64,000 nucleotides of DNA. It comes from UBA1672 sp050633285 (GTDB lineage: Bacteria > Pseudomonadota > Alphaproteobacteria > Micavibrionales > Micavibrionaceae). The stretch's first letter is position 1; the number at the start of each line of letters is the position of its first letter. The position numbers and the translations under genes were made by a program. This document shows, piece after piece, positions 17,198 to 25,733 of this stretch. The notes beneath the pieces are model-generated. The model ran no database searches and was not told the origin of the DNA. It saw only the letters and a program-made list of their open reading frames with translations. The DNA is taken from positions 310,001-374,000 of the forward strand of contig JBOEGG010000001.1 in NCBI GenBank assembly GCA_050633285.1. The letters run 5' to 3'.

Positions 17198-18511
17198 TTA
17201 TGATGCTTTTTTAACATCCGCTTCAAATACTGTGCGGAATGCATTTTCAAGATCTGCAATCAAATCTTCGGGATGTTCCAAGCCAATAGAAAGACGTATA
17301 AGTCCGTCCTTAACACCTGTTGCTTCGCGTACATCTTTCGCCACACCTGAATGTGTTGTTGATGACGGGTGACAGACAAGAGATTCCGTACCACCCAAGC
17401 TCACCGCCGATTTAAACAAAGATAACGCGTTAATCAAACGGAAGATTGTCTCCTTTGACTCGTTCATAACGAAAGAGAAGGTAGAGCCACTGCCGCTACA
17501 CTGGCGTTTATAAACCGCTTGGTACGTTTCATCTTTGATAAATTCAGGGTGGTAAACTTCCACCGCGTGATATGGATTATCAGAGAGCCACTGCGCGATT
17601 TTTACGCTGCTGTCACTTGCGCGGCTCATACGAATTGCCAAAGTCTCAAGAGAGCGAGAAATCATCCAACTTGTATGCGGATCAAGGTTAAGACCCATCG
17701 CACCACGCATAGAACGTACAGTACGAAGAAGTTTCTTACGCCCACAAACCGCACCGGCCACAAGGTCACTATGCCCACCAATATATTTTGTAAGAGAGTA
17801 TACTGCCAGATCAATACCATGCGGGCATGCTTGCTGACAAATCGGGCCCATCAATGTGTTGTCACATACGGAAATCGGACGTACATCTGTTTCTTTCTCA
17901 ACTTCATCGGCAATTTTCTTGATTAATTCAAAATCAACTAACGCATTCGTTGGGTTTGCAGGTGTTTCACAGAATATCATCGCAAGACGGCCAAGGGATT
18001 GTGCCTTTTTCGCTGCTTCACGCATGGATTCTTCATTTAAACCATCGTTAAAGCTCACTGATTTAATACCAAACTGCGCAAGCGCACCGCGGATTAATGT
18101 TTCTGTACCGCCATAAAGAGGGGCACTGTGGAGCACAACATCGCCGGGGCGTAAGAAACCGAATAACACCGCACTAATCGCACCCATACCACTGGACAGT
18201 ACTGCCGCGCTCTCTGAATTTTCTAATAGCGCAAGGCGATCTTCGATGATCTCGGCGTTCGGGTGGTTAAAACGGCTATAGATCAAACCGCCATTATCGC
18301 CGTCCGGCGCTTCCTTACGTCCTGCCATAATGTGAAAGAATTCTTCACCTTCCTCAGGTGTGGCATACGCAAATGTCGATGTTAGGAAAACTGGCGGCTT
18401 AACAGAGCCTTCAGACAATGTAGGATCATACCCATATGACATCATAAGGGATTCAGGACGAAGCTCATGATCGCCGATTTTTGTCTTTTTGTAATTATTC
18501 TTATCCGCCAT
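17198..18511 (-). CDS. PLP-dependent cystathionine gamma-synthase family enzyme
   Basis: 437-aa Cys/Met metabolism PLP-dependent transferase (fold type I). The cofactor lysine is in AVYSLTKYIGGHSDLVAGAV near residue 235. SSGMGAISAVLFGFLRPGD and APLYGGTETLI bind the phosphate, and CDNTLMGPICQQAC carries the aspartate that contacts the pyridine. It could act as cystathionine gamma-synthase, O-acetylhomoserine sulfhydrylase or methionine gamma-lyase; the 20-30 residue extension (EFFHIMAGRKEAPDGDNGG) is seen in a subgroup usually annotated only to the family. Monocistronic. Confidence 0.88.
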   Translation of the reverse strand: MADKNNYKKTKIGDHELRPESLMMSYGYDPTLSEGSVKPPVFLTSTFAYATPEEGEEFFHIMAGRKEAPDGDNGGLIYSRFNHPNAEIIEDRLALLENSESAAVLSSGMGAISAVLFGFLRPGDVVLHSAPLYGGTETLIRGALAQFGIKSVSFNDGLNEESMREAAKKAQSLGRLAMIFCETPANPTNALVDFELIKKIADEVEKETDVRPISVCDNTLMGPICQQACPHGIDLAVYSLTKYIGGHSDLVAGAVCGRKKLLRTVRSMRGAMGLNLDPHTSWMISRSLETLAIRMSRASDSSVKIAQWLSDNPYHAVEVYHPEFIKDETYQAVYKRQCSGSGSTFSFVMNESKETIFRLINALSLFKSAVSLGGTESLVCHPSSTTHSGVAKDVREATGVKDGLIRLSIGLEHPEDLIADLENAFRTVFEADVKKAS

Positions 18512-18569
18512 TGCCTTATATCCTTATTCTGACTTTTGTCTGCTTGCAGATTATGTATAGTAAATTACT

Positions 18570-18998
18570 ATGAAAAGCAATCATGAGAAACAAAGCAAAA
18601 GTATTATAAAGACAAGCACCTATTACAATATTATAGGGCATGGTTGCCTGTCATTCGCCTGTTTCCTTATGGTTGATATAATATCTGTATTTGCGAACGG
18701 AAGTGAGGGTGGGGCTTATAGCATAACATCTGATTTTATCGCGGCAAAAGACATTGCAGAATATATATCTTCTGGTTTTGCATACTGTATTTTTCTTTTT
18801 TTTGCGGCGCATTTATGCTTTGTCACAAAACAAAACGCATTGAAGCAAAAACACTCTGAAAGCCAGAGCGTAATTTATGAAGAAAACCATGACACTTTTC
18901 CCAAGAAACCGCCTTCAAATGAAATGTGGCGATTCAAATTTCTACTGGTCTATTTCGTTCTAGTAATTCTTGTAACGATATATGCTCTTGTCTTCTAA
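18570..18998 (+). CDS. Hypothetical membrane protein, 142 aa
   Basis: Unrecognised. Three hydrophobic helices are visible at about residues 24-42, 68-87 and 123-141, separated by polar loops; the loop 88-120 is charged. It starts 59 bp from the divergent PLP gene and overlaps the convergent 91-aa gene by 4 bp. No Shine-Dalgarno of note. Codon use is like its neighbours. Confidence 0.6.
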   Translation: MKSNHEKQSKSIIKTSTYYNIIGHGCLSFACFLMVDIISVFANGSEGGAYSITSDFIAAKDIAEYISSGFAYCIFLFFAAHLCFVTKQNALKQKHSESQSVIYEENHDTFPKKPPSNEMWRFKFLLVYFVLVILVTIYALVF

Positions 18999-19270
18999 CT
19001 GGGCGCGACATCATCATTGCGGTATGTCCGGTTGATGAATTGTGAAAGCGCATTATGCGTACCGCTAATAACAATAGAGGCACTGTCATAATCCATCATG
19101 CGCAGTGTATCATCCCCCGATGGTGAGGTGATAAGCAAGTCATGCTCTTTCATTCGAACCTGATAGTTTGCTTCTTTAAACGCTCTGACAAGCTTCCGTC
19201 CGTTTAGATCGGCGCAACTGCCGCGCGCGATCTGTTGTAAGATATTGTTTCTGTTTAAGCTCATGCCCAT
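18995..19270 (-). CDS. Hypothetical small soluble protein, 91 aa
   Basis: Not recognised. The protein is basic to neutral, with a predicted alpha/beta pattern (VRMKEHDLLITSPSGDDTLR) and no membrane segment. It begins directly after the stop of the DUF5808-like gene (TGA immediately followed by ATG), so the two are almost certainly translated from one message. A second in-frame ATG two codons in is an equal candidate start. Confidence 0.55.
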   Translation of the reverse strand: MGMSLNRNNILQQIARGSCADLNGRKLVRAFKEANYQVRMKEHDLLITSPSGDDTLRMMDYDSASIVISGTHNALSQFINRTYRNDDVAPS

Positions 19271-19717
19271 TCAACGTGTTTTTGAAAAATGCCAACCAAT
19301 AAAGAGCAGGACCATAATCGTGACGGATATAATTTGCAAGAAAACTATTGGCTCTTTTGTACCGTTCACGCAATAGAGCAATATTGGCGCGAGACCAATT
19401 AGAATAACAAGAAAGAGAAATGGCCATGCTCGCGGATGTGCAAAATTCACCGTCCACCCCGTCCATTTTACGCGCTTTGGCACGCATACTCGCGGGTCTT
19501 CCTTACAGGAATAAATAGAGTGCCATTTCCAATTATCAGGATCACTCCAAAGAGCTTCAATCTCCTGATGGGATAGGTTTTTACCGTTTATGCTATAGAG
19601 TATATATCTTTTTATAATAACTGACAAAAAGATATAAAAGCGATTAATACACCATAGGAAACTGTCGGAAGACGGCTTCAATATCCGCAACACAGTCATC
19701 CGATAACGTGACATCAA
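19271..19717 (-). CDS. DUF5808-like membrane protein
   Basis: From about residue 47 the sequence reads LSHQEIEALWSDPDNWKW, then CKEDPRVCVPKRVKWTGWT and NFAHPRAWPFL, the pattern I associate with DUF5808: a short cytosolic motif followed by membrane helices. Two transmembrane helices follow at about 98-115 and 124-142. The start is uncertain. The open frame begins inside the aldo/keto reductase gene, and a TTG at 19627 just beyond that gene's stop is an alternative; neither has a good ribosome-binding site. Function unknown. Confidence 0.55.
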   Translation of the reverse strand: MMSRYRMTVLRILKPSSDSFLWCINRFYIFLSVIIKRYILYSINGKNLSHQEIEALWSDPDNWKWHSIYSCKEDPRVCVPKRVKWTGWTVNFAHPRAWPFLFLVILIGLAPILLYCVNGTKEPIVFLQIISVTIMVLLFIGWHFSKTR

Positions 19718-20684
19718 TAGAAGAAATATTGGTTTTCAACTGTTCCATAGAAGTCGCACCAATAATATTTGAAGTGACAAAGGGGCGTTGATTCACAAAG
19801 GCAAGTGCCATCTGACAGACATCTAAATCATATTTATCTGCAACTGCTATGTAAGATTTTACAGCCGCGTTGGCTTCTTGTGTGTCGCGTTGTAAAAAGC
19901 GATCATCAATATCCCAACGTGTGCCCTTCGGACGTGCACCATCAAGATATTTACCACTGAGCATACCGCCGCCAAGTGGCGACCATGCAAGGAGGCCACA
20001 ATCATCTGCCAATGCAGTTTCACTTAAATCTGTATCAAACATACGGTTCAGAAGGTTATATTCATTTTGAATAGAAGCCATACGGGGTAACCCCTTTTCC
20101 TCTGACAAACGAAGCCATTTCATCGTACCCCAAGGTGTTTCATTGGAAAGGCCGACATGCCTAATTTTCCCTGCTTTAATAAGCTCAGCCGCTGTTTCAA
20201 GGACTTCGATAAAGTTCTCTTCAATCTCAGATGGGTTAAATTGAGGATCGTAACCCCAACGTTGTCCGAAATGATAAGAGCCGCGGTTTGGCCAGTGAAG
20301 TTGGTACAGGTCAATATAATCAGTCTGCAGGCGTTGTAATGATGCTTCAATTGCTTGGGTGATATTTTTACGATCAATTTTATTATTGCCATCACGTACC
20401 CACGGCAAACCCGGACCGGCAACTTTTGAAGCCAAAATAACCTTGTCACGGTTACCTGTTTCTTTGAACCATGTCCCGATAATTTCCTCGGTCTTGCCGT
20501 ACGTATCAGGAGTAGGGGGAACAGCGTACATTTCTGCCGTGTCAAAAAAATTGATACCCTGATCCAGGGCATAATCCATTTGCTCATGCCCCTCTTTTTC
20601 CGTATTTTGTCGACCCCATGTCATTGTACCAAGGCAGATTAAACTGACATCAAGGTCTGTACGACCAAGCTTACGATATTGCAT
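19644..20684 (-). CDS. Aldo/keto reductase (Tas-like)
   Basis: About 346-aa NADPH-dependent oxidoreductase of the AKR superfamily. Catalytic tetrad: Asp and Tyr in NFFDTAEMYAVP, Lys in VILASKVAGPG, His in IDLYQLHWPNRG. The nucleotide site is near FVTSNIIGATSMEQLKTNI. The extended loop between the tyrosine and lysine and the SYHFGQRWGYDP insertion match the E. coli Tas subgroup. I chose the second ATG (MQYRKLG) because AAGGA sits 10 nt before it. Physiological substrate unknown. Confidence 0.9.
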   Translation of the reverse strand: MQYRKLGRTDLDVSLICLGTMTWGRQNTEKEGHEQMDYALDQGINFFDTAEMYAVPPTPDTYGKTEEIIGTWFKETGNRDKVILASKVAGPGLPWVRDGNNKIDRKNITQAIEASLQRLQTDYIDLYQLHWPNRGSYHFGQRWGYDPQFNPSEIEENFIEVLETAAELIKAGKIRHVGLSNETPWGTMKWLRLSEEKGLPRMASIQNEYNLLNRMFDTDLSETALADDCGLLAWSPLGGGMLSGKYLDGARPKGTRWDIDDRFLQRDTQEANAAVKSYIAVADKYDLDVCQMALAFVNQRPFVTSNIIGATSMEQLKTNISSIDVTLSDDCVADIEAVFRQFPMVY

Positions 20685-20708
20685 AGAAAGCATGTCCTTA
20701 TAGGAGAA

Positions 20709-21326
20709 TTATTTTTTTGTTATGTTAAGTTGTATTGTTCTGAACAGATCGGTTTCAAAGTGAAGGTCAGATAAATTATTCGGAAGTGGAACGGGCCAAT
20801 TCATGATAAGAGGGTTTTCTTCGAAATAAATTAAGGCATTATTCAGGCTCGCAATCTGCGTTGCATCCATATTTATTTTTCTAAACTTAATTTCAGTTAA
20901 TTTTACTTTACCAGGTTTCTCAGGGTCAGGCTGCAGATAGCATGTAAAGTTTTCTCCTCGATATTCACCAAAGGCGTCAATATAGGAATACCACAACCTC
21001 ATACCACCATCTCGTAATATCTTAATTTCACCAACATTGAGTGTATGTGGGTAGGGAATGCTAAGTTCAAGAAATGTTCTGCATATGCCGTATTCGGCAC
21101 TAGATTTAAAGGGTTTTAAACCCCACCATACAATATATATAACAAGCAGTCCAAGAACACTAAGAGCAGTTCTCTTGATTGTTTTTTTCTTTTTAAGTTT
21201 CTTTTGTTCTTTCAGTTTATCAGCTAGGGAAGGACTCGCAGGTTCAAGCTTTTCATCCTCAATAATAGATTGTTTGAGGATCTCTTGTGCTTCTTGCTGA
21301 TCAATATTTTCGAGTCTTTTTTTCAT
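20709..21326 (-). CDS. Unknown single-pass membrane protein downstream of dotO
   Basis: 205 aa, unrecognised. Residues 1-52 are charged and probably cytoplasmic helix (ending in a Lys-rich KLKEQKKLKKKKTIKR stop-transfer). One transmembrane helix (TALSVLGLLVIYIVWWGL) follows at about 53-70. The rest looks like a beta-rich periplasmic domain with two cysteines (YGICRTFLE, NFTCYLQ). It lies 14 bp after dotO on the same strand, so it is the last gene of the secretion operon. An accessory or lineage-specific Dot/Icm subunit is inferred from position only. Confidence 0.65.
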   Translation of the reverse strand: MKKRLENIDQQEAQEILKQSIIEDEKLEPASPSLADKLKEQKKLKKKKTIKRTALSVLGLLVIYIVWWGLKPFKSSAEYGICRTFLELSIPYPHTLNVGEIKILRDGGMRLWYSYIDAFGEYRGENFTCYLQPDPEKPGKVKLTEIKFRKINMDATQIASLNNALIYFEENPLIMNWPVPLPNNLSDLHFETDLFRTIQLNITKK

Positions 21327-21340
21327 GTTTTATATCAAAA

Positions 21341-24300
21341 TCAGGTTAGCTGTAATTTAATACGTTTAGAATCTTCAGCGCCTTGTGTTTCTTTGCTTTC
21401 CTCAACAATTTCGGTGACGATAGATTCGATAACCGCACTAATCATCGCTTGTCTAGAGTCTCCTCCAGATTCACTATTTACAAGAACACGGCGCCTGATT
21501 TCATTTCGTGCGCTTCCTCCAGGGAATGTAAGGGAAAGCATTTGACGTCCTCTGGCCGCACCAAGAATGGAATAGAGGCGATTACGGATAGAAACATCCT
21601 CTGCAGATGTTGAATATGCCCATAATTCAATCGGACCAAGTGTGTTATAAATATGCTGCTCATAACGACCGGATGTCGAACCAATAACAATCAAAGCTGG
21701 CGCTCCAATTGATTTAGGGCCGGTTAGTTTATAGCGCATAATGTGCTTCGCTGTATTGGATAGACCAAATCGATCAACAACAGCTTGGACAGCTTTATCC
21801 GAAATAGCCGTTCCCAAAACCCAGATACCTGTCGCCAAATCGACCATGTCTTTATCAAAGTCATCAATAAGCTGAGACGTAAGAACAATTTGTACACCGC
21901 GCTTACGACCTTCACGTACATCACGAATAACCTGTGCACGTACGGCTCTTGAATTACTTGTTCTGTGGAATTCATCAAAGTTCAAACGCTTTGGAGTTTC
22001 GGATAAATCCTGAAGACGCATAGCGTGATATTCTTGAAACTTCTCAGGAATATTTTGCAGACTATCTGCACTTGTCCACCATGCTCTAACCAGTGCATGA
22101 CGTGCAAGCATATACATAATAGATGTTTGCCTATCTGCTGCTTCATCCCCTTGTGGTGCAACATCCATAAGGTCAAGAGAACAAAGTCGTGCACCTGCAA
22201 TATCAAATTGCGTAACAGAGGACAGGATAGGGTATTCTCTAATCGCGGATGTAATCATACGTTCAAACGCTGCCACAACGTTCTCTGCACTAACACCAAC
22301 AGATGTTTCTTCAAGCAAAGAGCGAATTTGTGGCCTACGTGATGCTGTAATCGCATCGTTTAACGTAGGAACAGCGTGACGTTGCGCAATATTGGCAAGG
22401 TGATATTGGCCGAGCTCATGCATTTTATCAACGATATCCCACCAGAATGGGTCTGAGGGGAGGTGGATATTGAACTTCTGGATTGCAGCATCGATTTCCA
22501 TCTCTAAACGCGGTAGATACGGTCTAGCTTCCGCATTCGCAGCGGCATCATCACGCCAACGGAACATCTCATCGACAACAAGGCCACAAAGCTGTTGCAT
22601 ACCATCATAAGGTTTATCATAGCCCGGAGGAGTCGTTAAAAGCGTTAGAAGCTCAACCAAAAAGCTGCGCTCATCAGGTAAGGGAGCACGACAACCAAGC
22701 TGTGTATCAAATGGGTTAATCGCATATTGGTGTGCCATTTGTAAGCGATAATAAGCAGCTTCATGTTGACGGCTTAAAGGCAGGGCCTCTTTGATCAAGG
22801 ACACCAACCCGGAGGAAGAGGGGCCAATATCAATAACAGCAACATAAGGCAGTTGGCTTAAGCCCGGGGTCATACATGTACCGAAATTCAATGTATTAAG
22901 TAGAACGGATTTACCACCACCAGGTTGTGCGAATATAAGGTCAAACCAAGTTGTGGTTAAATTTGTTCCCGTTTGATAAGGCCAAATTTTTCCATCAGGT
23001 GTTCGGAAAATTAATGCACCCGTCTCAAACGGACTTGATGGTCGTTGCCATGGTAGTAATTTTAAAATTTCCTGCATAGGCGCAATACCGGATGGTGCAG
23101 TTCCCGCGCAATGAATACCCATTGCAGAGGACATAACACAATCCAAAGGATCGCCAGAATATTCATTGACCTGACTATAACCCCAACTTTCAAAGGACTG
23201 AAGTAGTACAGAAAGCCTATCGAGTATTTTGTCTTTTTCTTCAATTTTACACCATGTCGCAAAAGAAACACGAACTTTCACAACAGGCTCTTTCCTTGCG
23301 AGTGCCGTAACACTTTCAAGGGAATATTTAATTGGTTTGTTTCCTGCATTGGTCGGATTCATAATCGTCGCGGCAAATGTCCGGAATGCAACAGCAGATG
23401 CACCACCACCTTCAATCAAAAATGAAATTCTAAATGGTATATCGGCTTCAACAAGGCGGTTGAGTAAAATAGGAAACGGAGTTGAGTCCATTGGCCCAAG
23501 AGACATATCGGCACCTGCCCAAAGCAGGTTACCGATACGAACAACGGTTTTCCCAAGAATTTTGGCTTCTGCAGCGGTAATCTGATTCGGAAGACTTGGC
23601 CATAGAACGTCAGACATATCTACGGTACTTTGTGGTGCGCGCGTTGGTATTGGATCACCAGGCAAGCATGCACGCCATTGATCATTTGCTCTATCGGGGA
23701 ATAGATTGCTACGAACTGCGTTAAGGGCTTCGTGGCTATCCATAAGGTGGCACTCGATACTAAGCTCATCAAACGCAGTCATCATTGCAGAGATAAAACT
23801 CTTGTGACGTGTTCTTAGCGGTTCTAGAACACCATAAGGGTATTGAGAGTTCGCAGCAGGGAGCCAGTTTTTCCCTTCTTCCTTTGCCTTTTCTCCTTCT
23901 CGCTTAACTTCATTTTTTGTTAGGCAAGACGGGCGTGTCCATAAAACAAAATATTGCTCTTCATGCGTAAGAAAACGTTCCAGATGGTTAATGCGTTCTT
24001 GAAAAACATCATCAAGATCCAAACCAATATTCTTGGCAGTAGTTCTGCTAGGGCTTACTTGGTCCTTAAGTGCTTGGCGTATGCGGTCAGGATCGCGAAC
24101 AAAATAAACCTGCATAGCATGACCAATGCGGTCAAAACGTGCACCAATTTTAATATTGGCGGCATTTACAATTGTTTCATATTCTTCATCGCCGATAATC
24201 TGCTTACTACCCTCAACTTTTACATAGGAAATAAGAGAGCCATCGGCAGAAACTAGAGTTGTTTCATTCTCACATGTTTCCAATCGAATAAAAGAAGACA

Positions 24301-24355
24301 CCGACTGTCGGAGTGCTTTTTGTAAAGGGGCAAGTAATTTATCTGTAAACTTCAT
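21341..24355 (-). CDS. dotO: Dot/Icm type IVB secretion ATPase DotO (IcmB), VirB4-like
   Basis: 1004-aa VirB4-class AAA+ ATPase that energises assembly and substrate transfer at the inner-membrane base of the apparatus. Walker A is LIFAQPGGGKSVLLNTLN near residue 475; the Walker B region is KRLNFDEFHRTSNSRAV near 800, followed by KRGVQIVLTSQLIDDFDKDM. N-terminal 450 residues are the assembly domain. Size equals Legionella IcmB. It follows dotN after 143 bp containing a palindrome and precedes the unknown 205-aa gene. Confidence 0.93.
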   Translation of the reverse strand: MKFTDKLLAPLQKALRQSVSSFIRLETCENETTLVSADGSLISYVKVEGSKQIIGDEEYETIVNAANIKIGARFDRIGHAMQVYFVRDPDRIRQALKDQVSPSRTTAKNIGLDLDDVFQERINHLERFLTHEEQYFVLWTRPSCLTKNEVKREGEKAKEEGKNWLPAANSQYPYGVLEPLRTRHKSFISAMMTAFDELSIECHLMDSHEALNAVRSNLFPDRANDQWRACLPGDPIPTRAPQSTVDMSDVLWPSLPNQITAAEAKILGKTVVRIGNLLWAGADMSLGPMDSTPFPILLNRLVEADIPFRISFLIEGGGASAVAFRTFAATIMNPTNAGNKPIKYSLESVTALARKEPVVKVRVSFATWCKIEEKDKILDRLSVLLQSFESWGYSQVNEYSGDPLDCVMSSAMGIHCAGTAPSGIAPMQEILKLLPWQRPSSPFETGALIFRTPDGKIWPYQTGTNLTTTWFDLIFAQPGGGKSVLLNTLNFGTCMTPGLSQLPYVAVIDIGPSSSGLVSLIKEALPLSRQHEAAYYRLQMAHQYAINPFDTQLGCRAPLPDERSFLVELLTLLTTPPGYDKPYDGMQQLCGLVVDEMFRWRDDAAANAEARPYLPRLEMEIDAAIQKFNIHLPSDPFWWDIVDKMHELGQYHLANIAQRHAVPTLNDAITASRRPQIRSLLEETSVGVSAENVVAAFERMITSAIREYPILSSVTQFDIAGARLCSLDLMDVAPQGDEAADRQTSIMYMLARHALVRAWWTSADSLQNIPEKFQEYHAMRLQDLSETPKRLNFDEFHRTSNSRAVRAQVIRDVREGRKRGVQIVLTSQLIDDFDKDMVDLATGIWVLGTAISDKAVQAVVDRFGLSNTAKHIMRYKLTGPKSIGAPALIVIGSTSGRYEQHIYNTLGPIELWAYSTSAEDVSIRNRLYSILGAARGRQMLSLTFPGGSARNEIRRRVLVNSESGGDSRQAMISAVIESIVTEIVEESKETQGAEDSKRIKLQLT

Positions 24356-24441
24356 CAGAGATACGTCAATGTTCTGTTAATGTAAAAAAATAGTTCCGTA
24401 GAATCTTACAGCATAATAGATAAAAATAATATACCGAATTC

Positions 24442-24457
24442 CTATAGTCTACTATAG
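24442..24457. promoter_or_regulatory. Palindrome between dotN and dotO
   Basis: CTATAGT-CT-ACTATAG has perfect 7-bp arms in an AT-rich 143-bp gap, the largest between dotI and dotO apart from the gaps flanking the dotE-position gene. It could be an operator for an internal promoter of dotO. No other structure is evident in the gap. Confidence 0.3.
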
Positions 24458-24498
24458 AAACTGAACATAAATTTTTCGTTTATATATTATGAAAAAAG

Positions 24499-25218
24499 TT
24501 AGGCGGCATTTTGGATGCTATGATAGATATCAAACCATTTTTGAGGGGTTTTTCCACCAAAAGGCCCGTCTTTAGAGCGCCAAAAAGCTAAGATTTGTGG
24601 GAATTGGTTAAATTCCAGATCAGCCTCTTTGATGATTCGCCTATCAAGCGGGAAAAGTCGAACACCGTCGATTTTTTTATTACGTGCAGCATAATGCGCA
24701 TCAGTAAGATAATCTTTTAAAACCGTTGCTAGAATATATGGATCATCTGTCCCAATGCGTGCACGAACTGCTTCTCTACGTTGCATTAAAGAATCGAGTG
24801 ATTTTCTAGCAGCGTCCGCAATAGGCCCTTGTGAAATCCTCGCCACATAAACGGCGCGTGCAATATGATGCAAATCACTTTGCTTAATTTCAGGGAGCCA
24901 TAATAAAACGCCAGAGCGCATAGAGCTAACTTTATTCATATTGAAGCATTGATTGCAGAAAATACACGTTGTTGTCATGTTGCTGTCAGAAAAATCTGAT
25001 GCATCGCCATTCAAAAATAAAATTTCCTGATACTTTTTAGATTGAAAGCCACAGCATTGACAGGTGTCATTGTCACGCATAAATATTTTTTGTTTCATCT
25101 CTTTTGTAAGAGCAGAATCTTTCATAGAAGAAGCGGAGCCAGATGAACTGGCTCCGCCTTTTTCGCCACTCACTTTTACTTTTCTTGAAAGGCCAAGTGA
25201 TATAGGGCGATAATCCAT
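24499..25218 (-). CDS. dotN: Dot/Icm coupling-complex zinc protein DotN (IcmJ)
   Basis: 239 aa. In Legionella DotN is a zinc-binding part of the DotL coupling complex with an HNH-like fold. Here the four zinc cysteines are visible as DTCQCCGFQSKK and TTTCIFCNQCFNMN (about residues 53-60 and 85-95). The C-terminal half is helical (LWLPEIKQSDLHHIARAVYV). The N-terminal region is Ser/Gly-rich for about 20 residues. Located between dotP and dotO exactly as icmJ in Legionella; dotL itself is not in the window. Confidence 0.9.
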   Translation of the reverse strand: MDYRPISLGLSRKVKVSGEKGGASSSGSASSMKDSALTKEMKQKIFMRDNDTCQCCGFQSKKYQEILFLNGDASDFSDSNMTTTCIFCNQCFNMNKVSSMRSGVLLWLPEIKQSDLHHIARAVYVARISQGPIADAARKSLDSLMQRREAVRARIGTDDPYILATVLKDYLTDAHYAARNKKIDGVRLFPLDRRIIKEADLEFNQFPQILAFWRSKDGPFGGKTPQKWFDIYHSIQNAA

Positions 25219-25235
25219 ATTGGTAAATCCGAATA

Positions 25236-25622
25236 TTAGTTTGTTGTAAACTGAACAGATTTTAGGATTGCAGATGTTGCTGCAGAACCTGAACCGATTG
25301 TGTTAGTCATCGCTTCTGTAACGATCGGAATAGCGAACAATGCGCCACCAGCTGCCAGACGGATAGCACCATCTTTTAGTGGAGTCTGTGTTGGGTTTTC
25401 AACATGGTCTTTAATTTTCATGATACCCAAAACAGCCAATAGAACACCAAATAGGTATGAAAGCGCTGAGATCAAACCAGGAAGCTCAGCAATACCTGCT
25501 GCGATGTTGTTACTGATGTTACCGAAGTTGTTAGCCGCGTGTGCAGAACCTGATCCTGCAACGATACCAACTGTCATAGATGCACCCAGTGCATAATAAG
25601 AACGTTTTGCTTTATTGAACAT
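25236..25622 (-). CDS. dotP: Dot/Icm inner-membrane protein DotP (IcmD)
   Basis: 128 aa with a cleavable signal (VGIVAGSGSAHA). It then shows the module ISNNIAAGIAELPGLIS, hydrophobic helix ALSYLFGVLLAVLGIMKIKD, HVENPTQTPLKDGAIR and a second helix LAAGGALFAIPIVTEAM. Start placed at the ATG behind AGAGGAG rather than seven codons upstream. The same module is present three times in the preceding gene. Role: small polytopic component of the secretion complex. Confidence 0.88.
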   Translation of the reverse strand: MFNKAKRSYYALGASMTVGIVAGSGSAHAANNFGNISNNIAAGIAELPGLISALSYLFGVLLAVLGIMKIKDHVENPTQTPLKDGAIRLAAGGALFAIPIVTEAMTNTIGSGSAATSAILKSVQFTTN

Positions 25623-25733
25623 AATTGTTTCTCCTCTTATCAAAGCTAATTACTTATTTACTTACTTTATATTCTTAATGTATCAAAGTTGCCACAAAAT
25701 TGCCACATTTATTTTTATTTATTTTTCAAAGGC

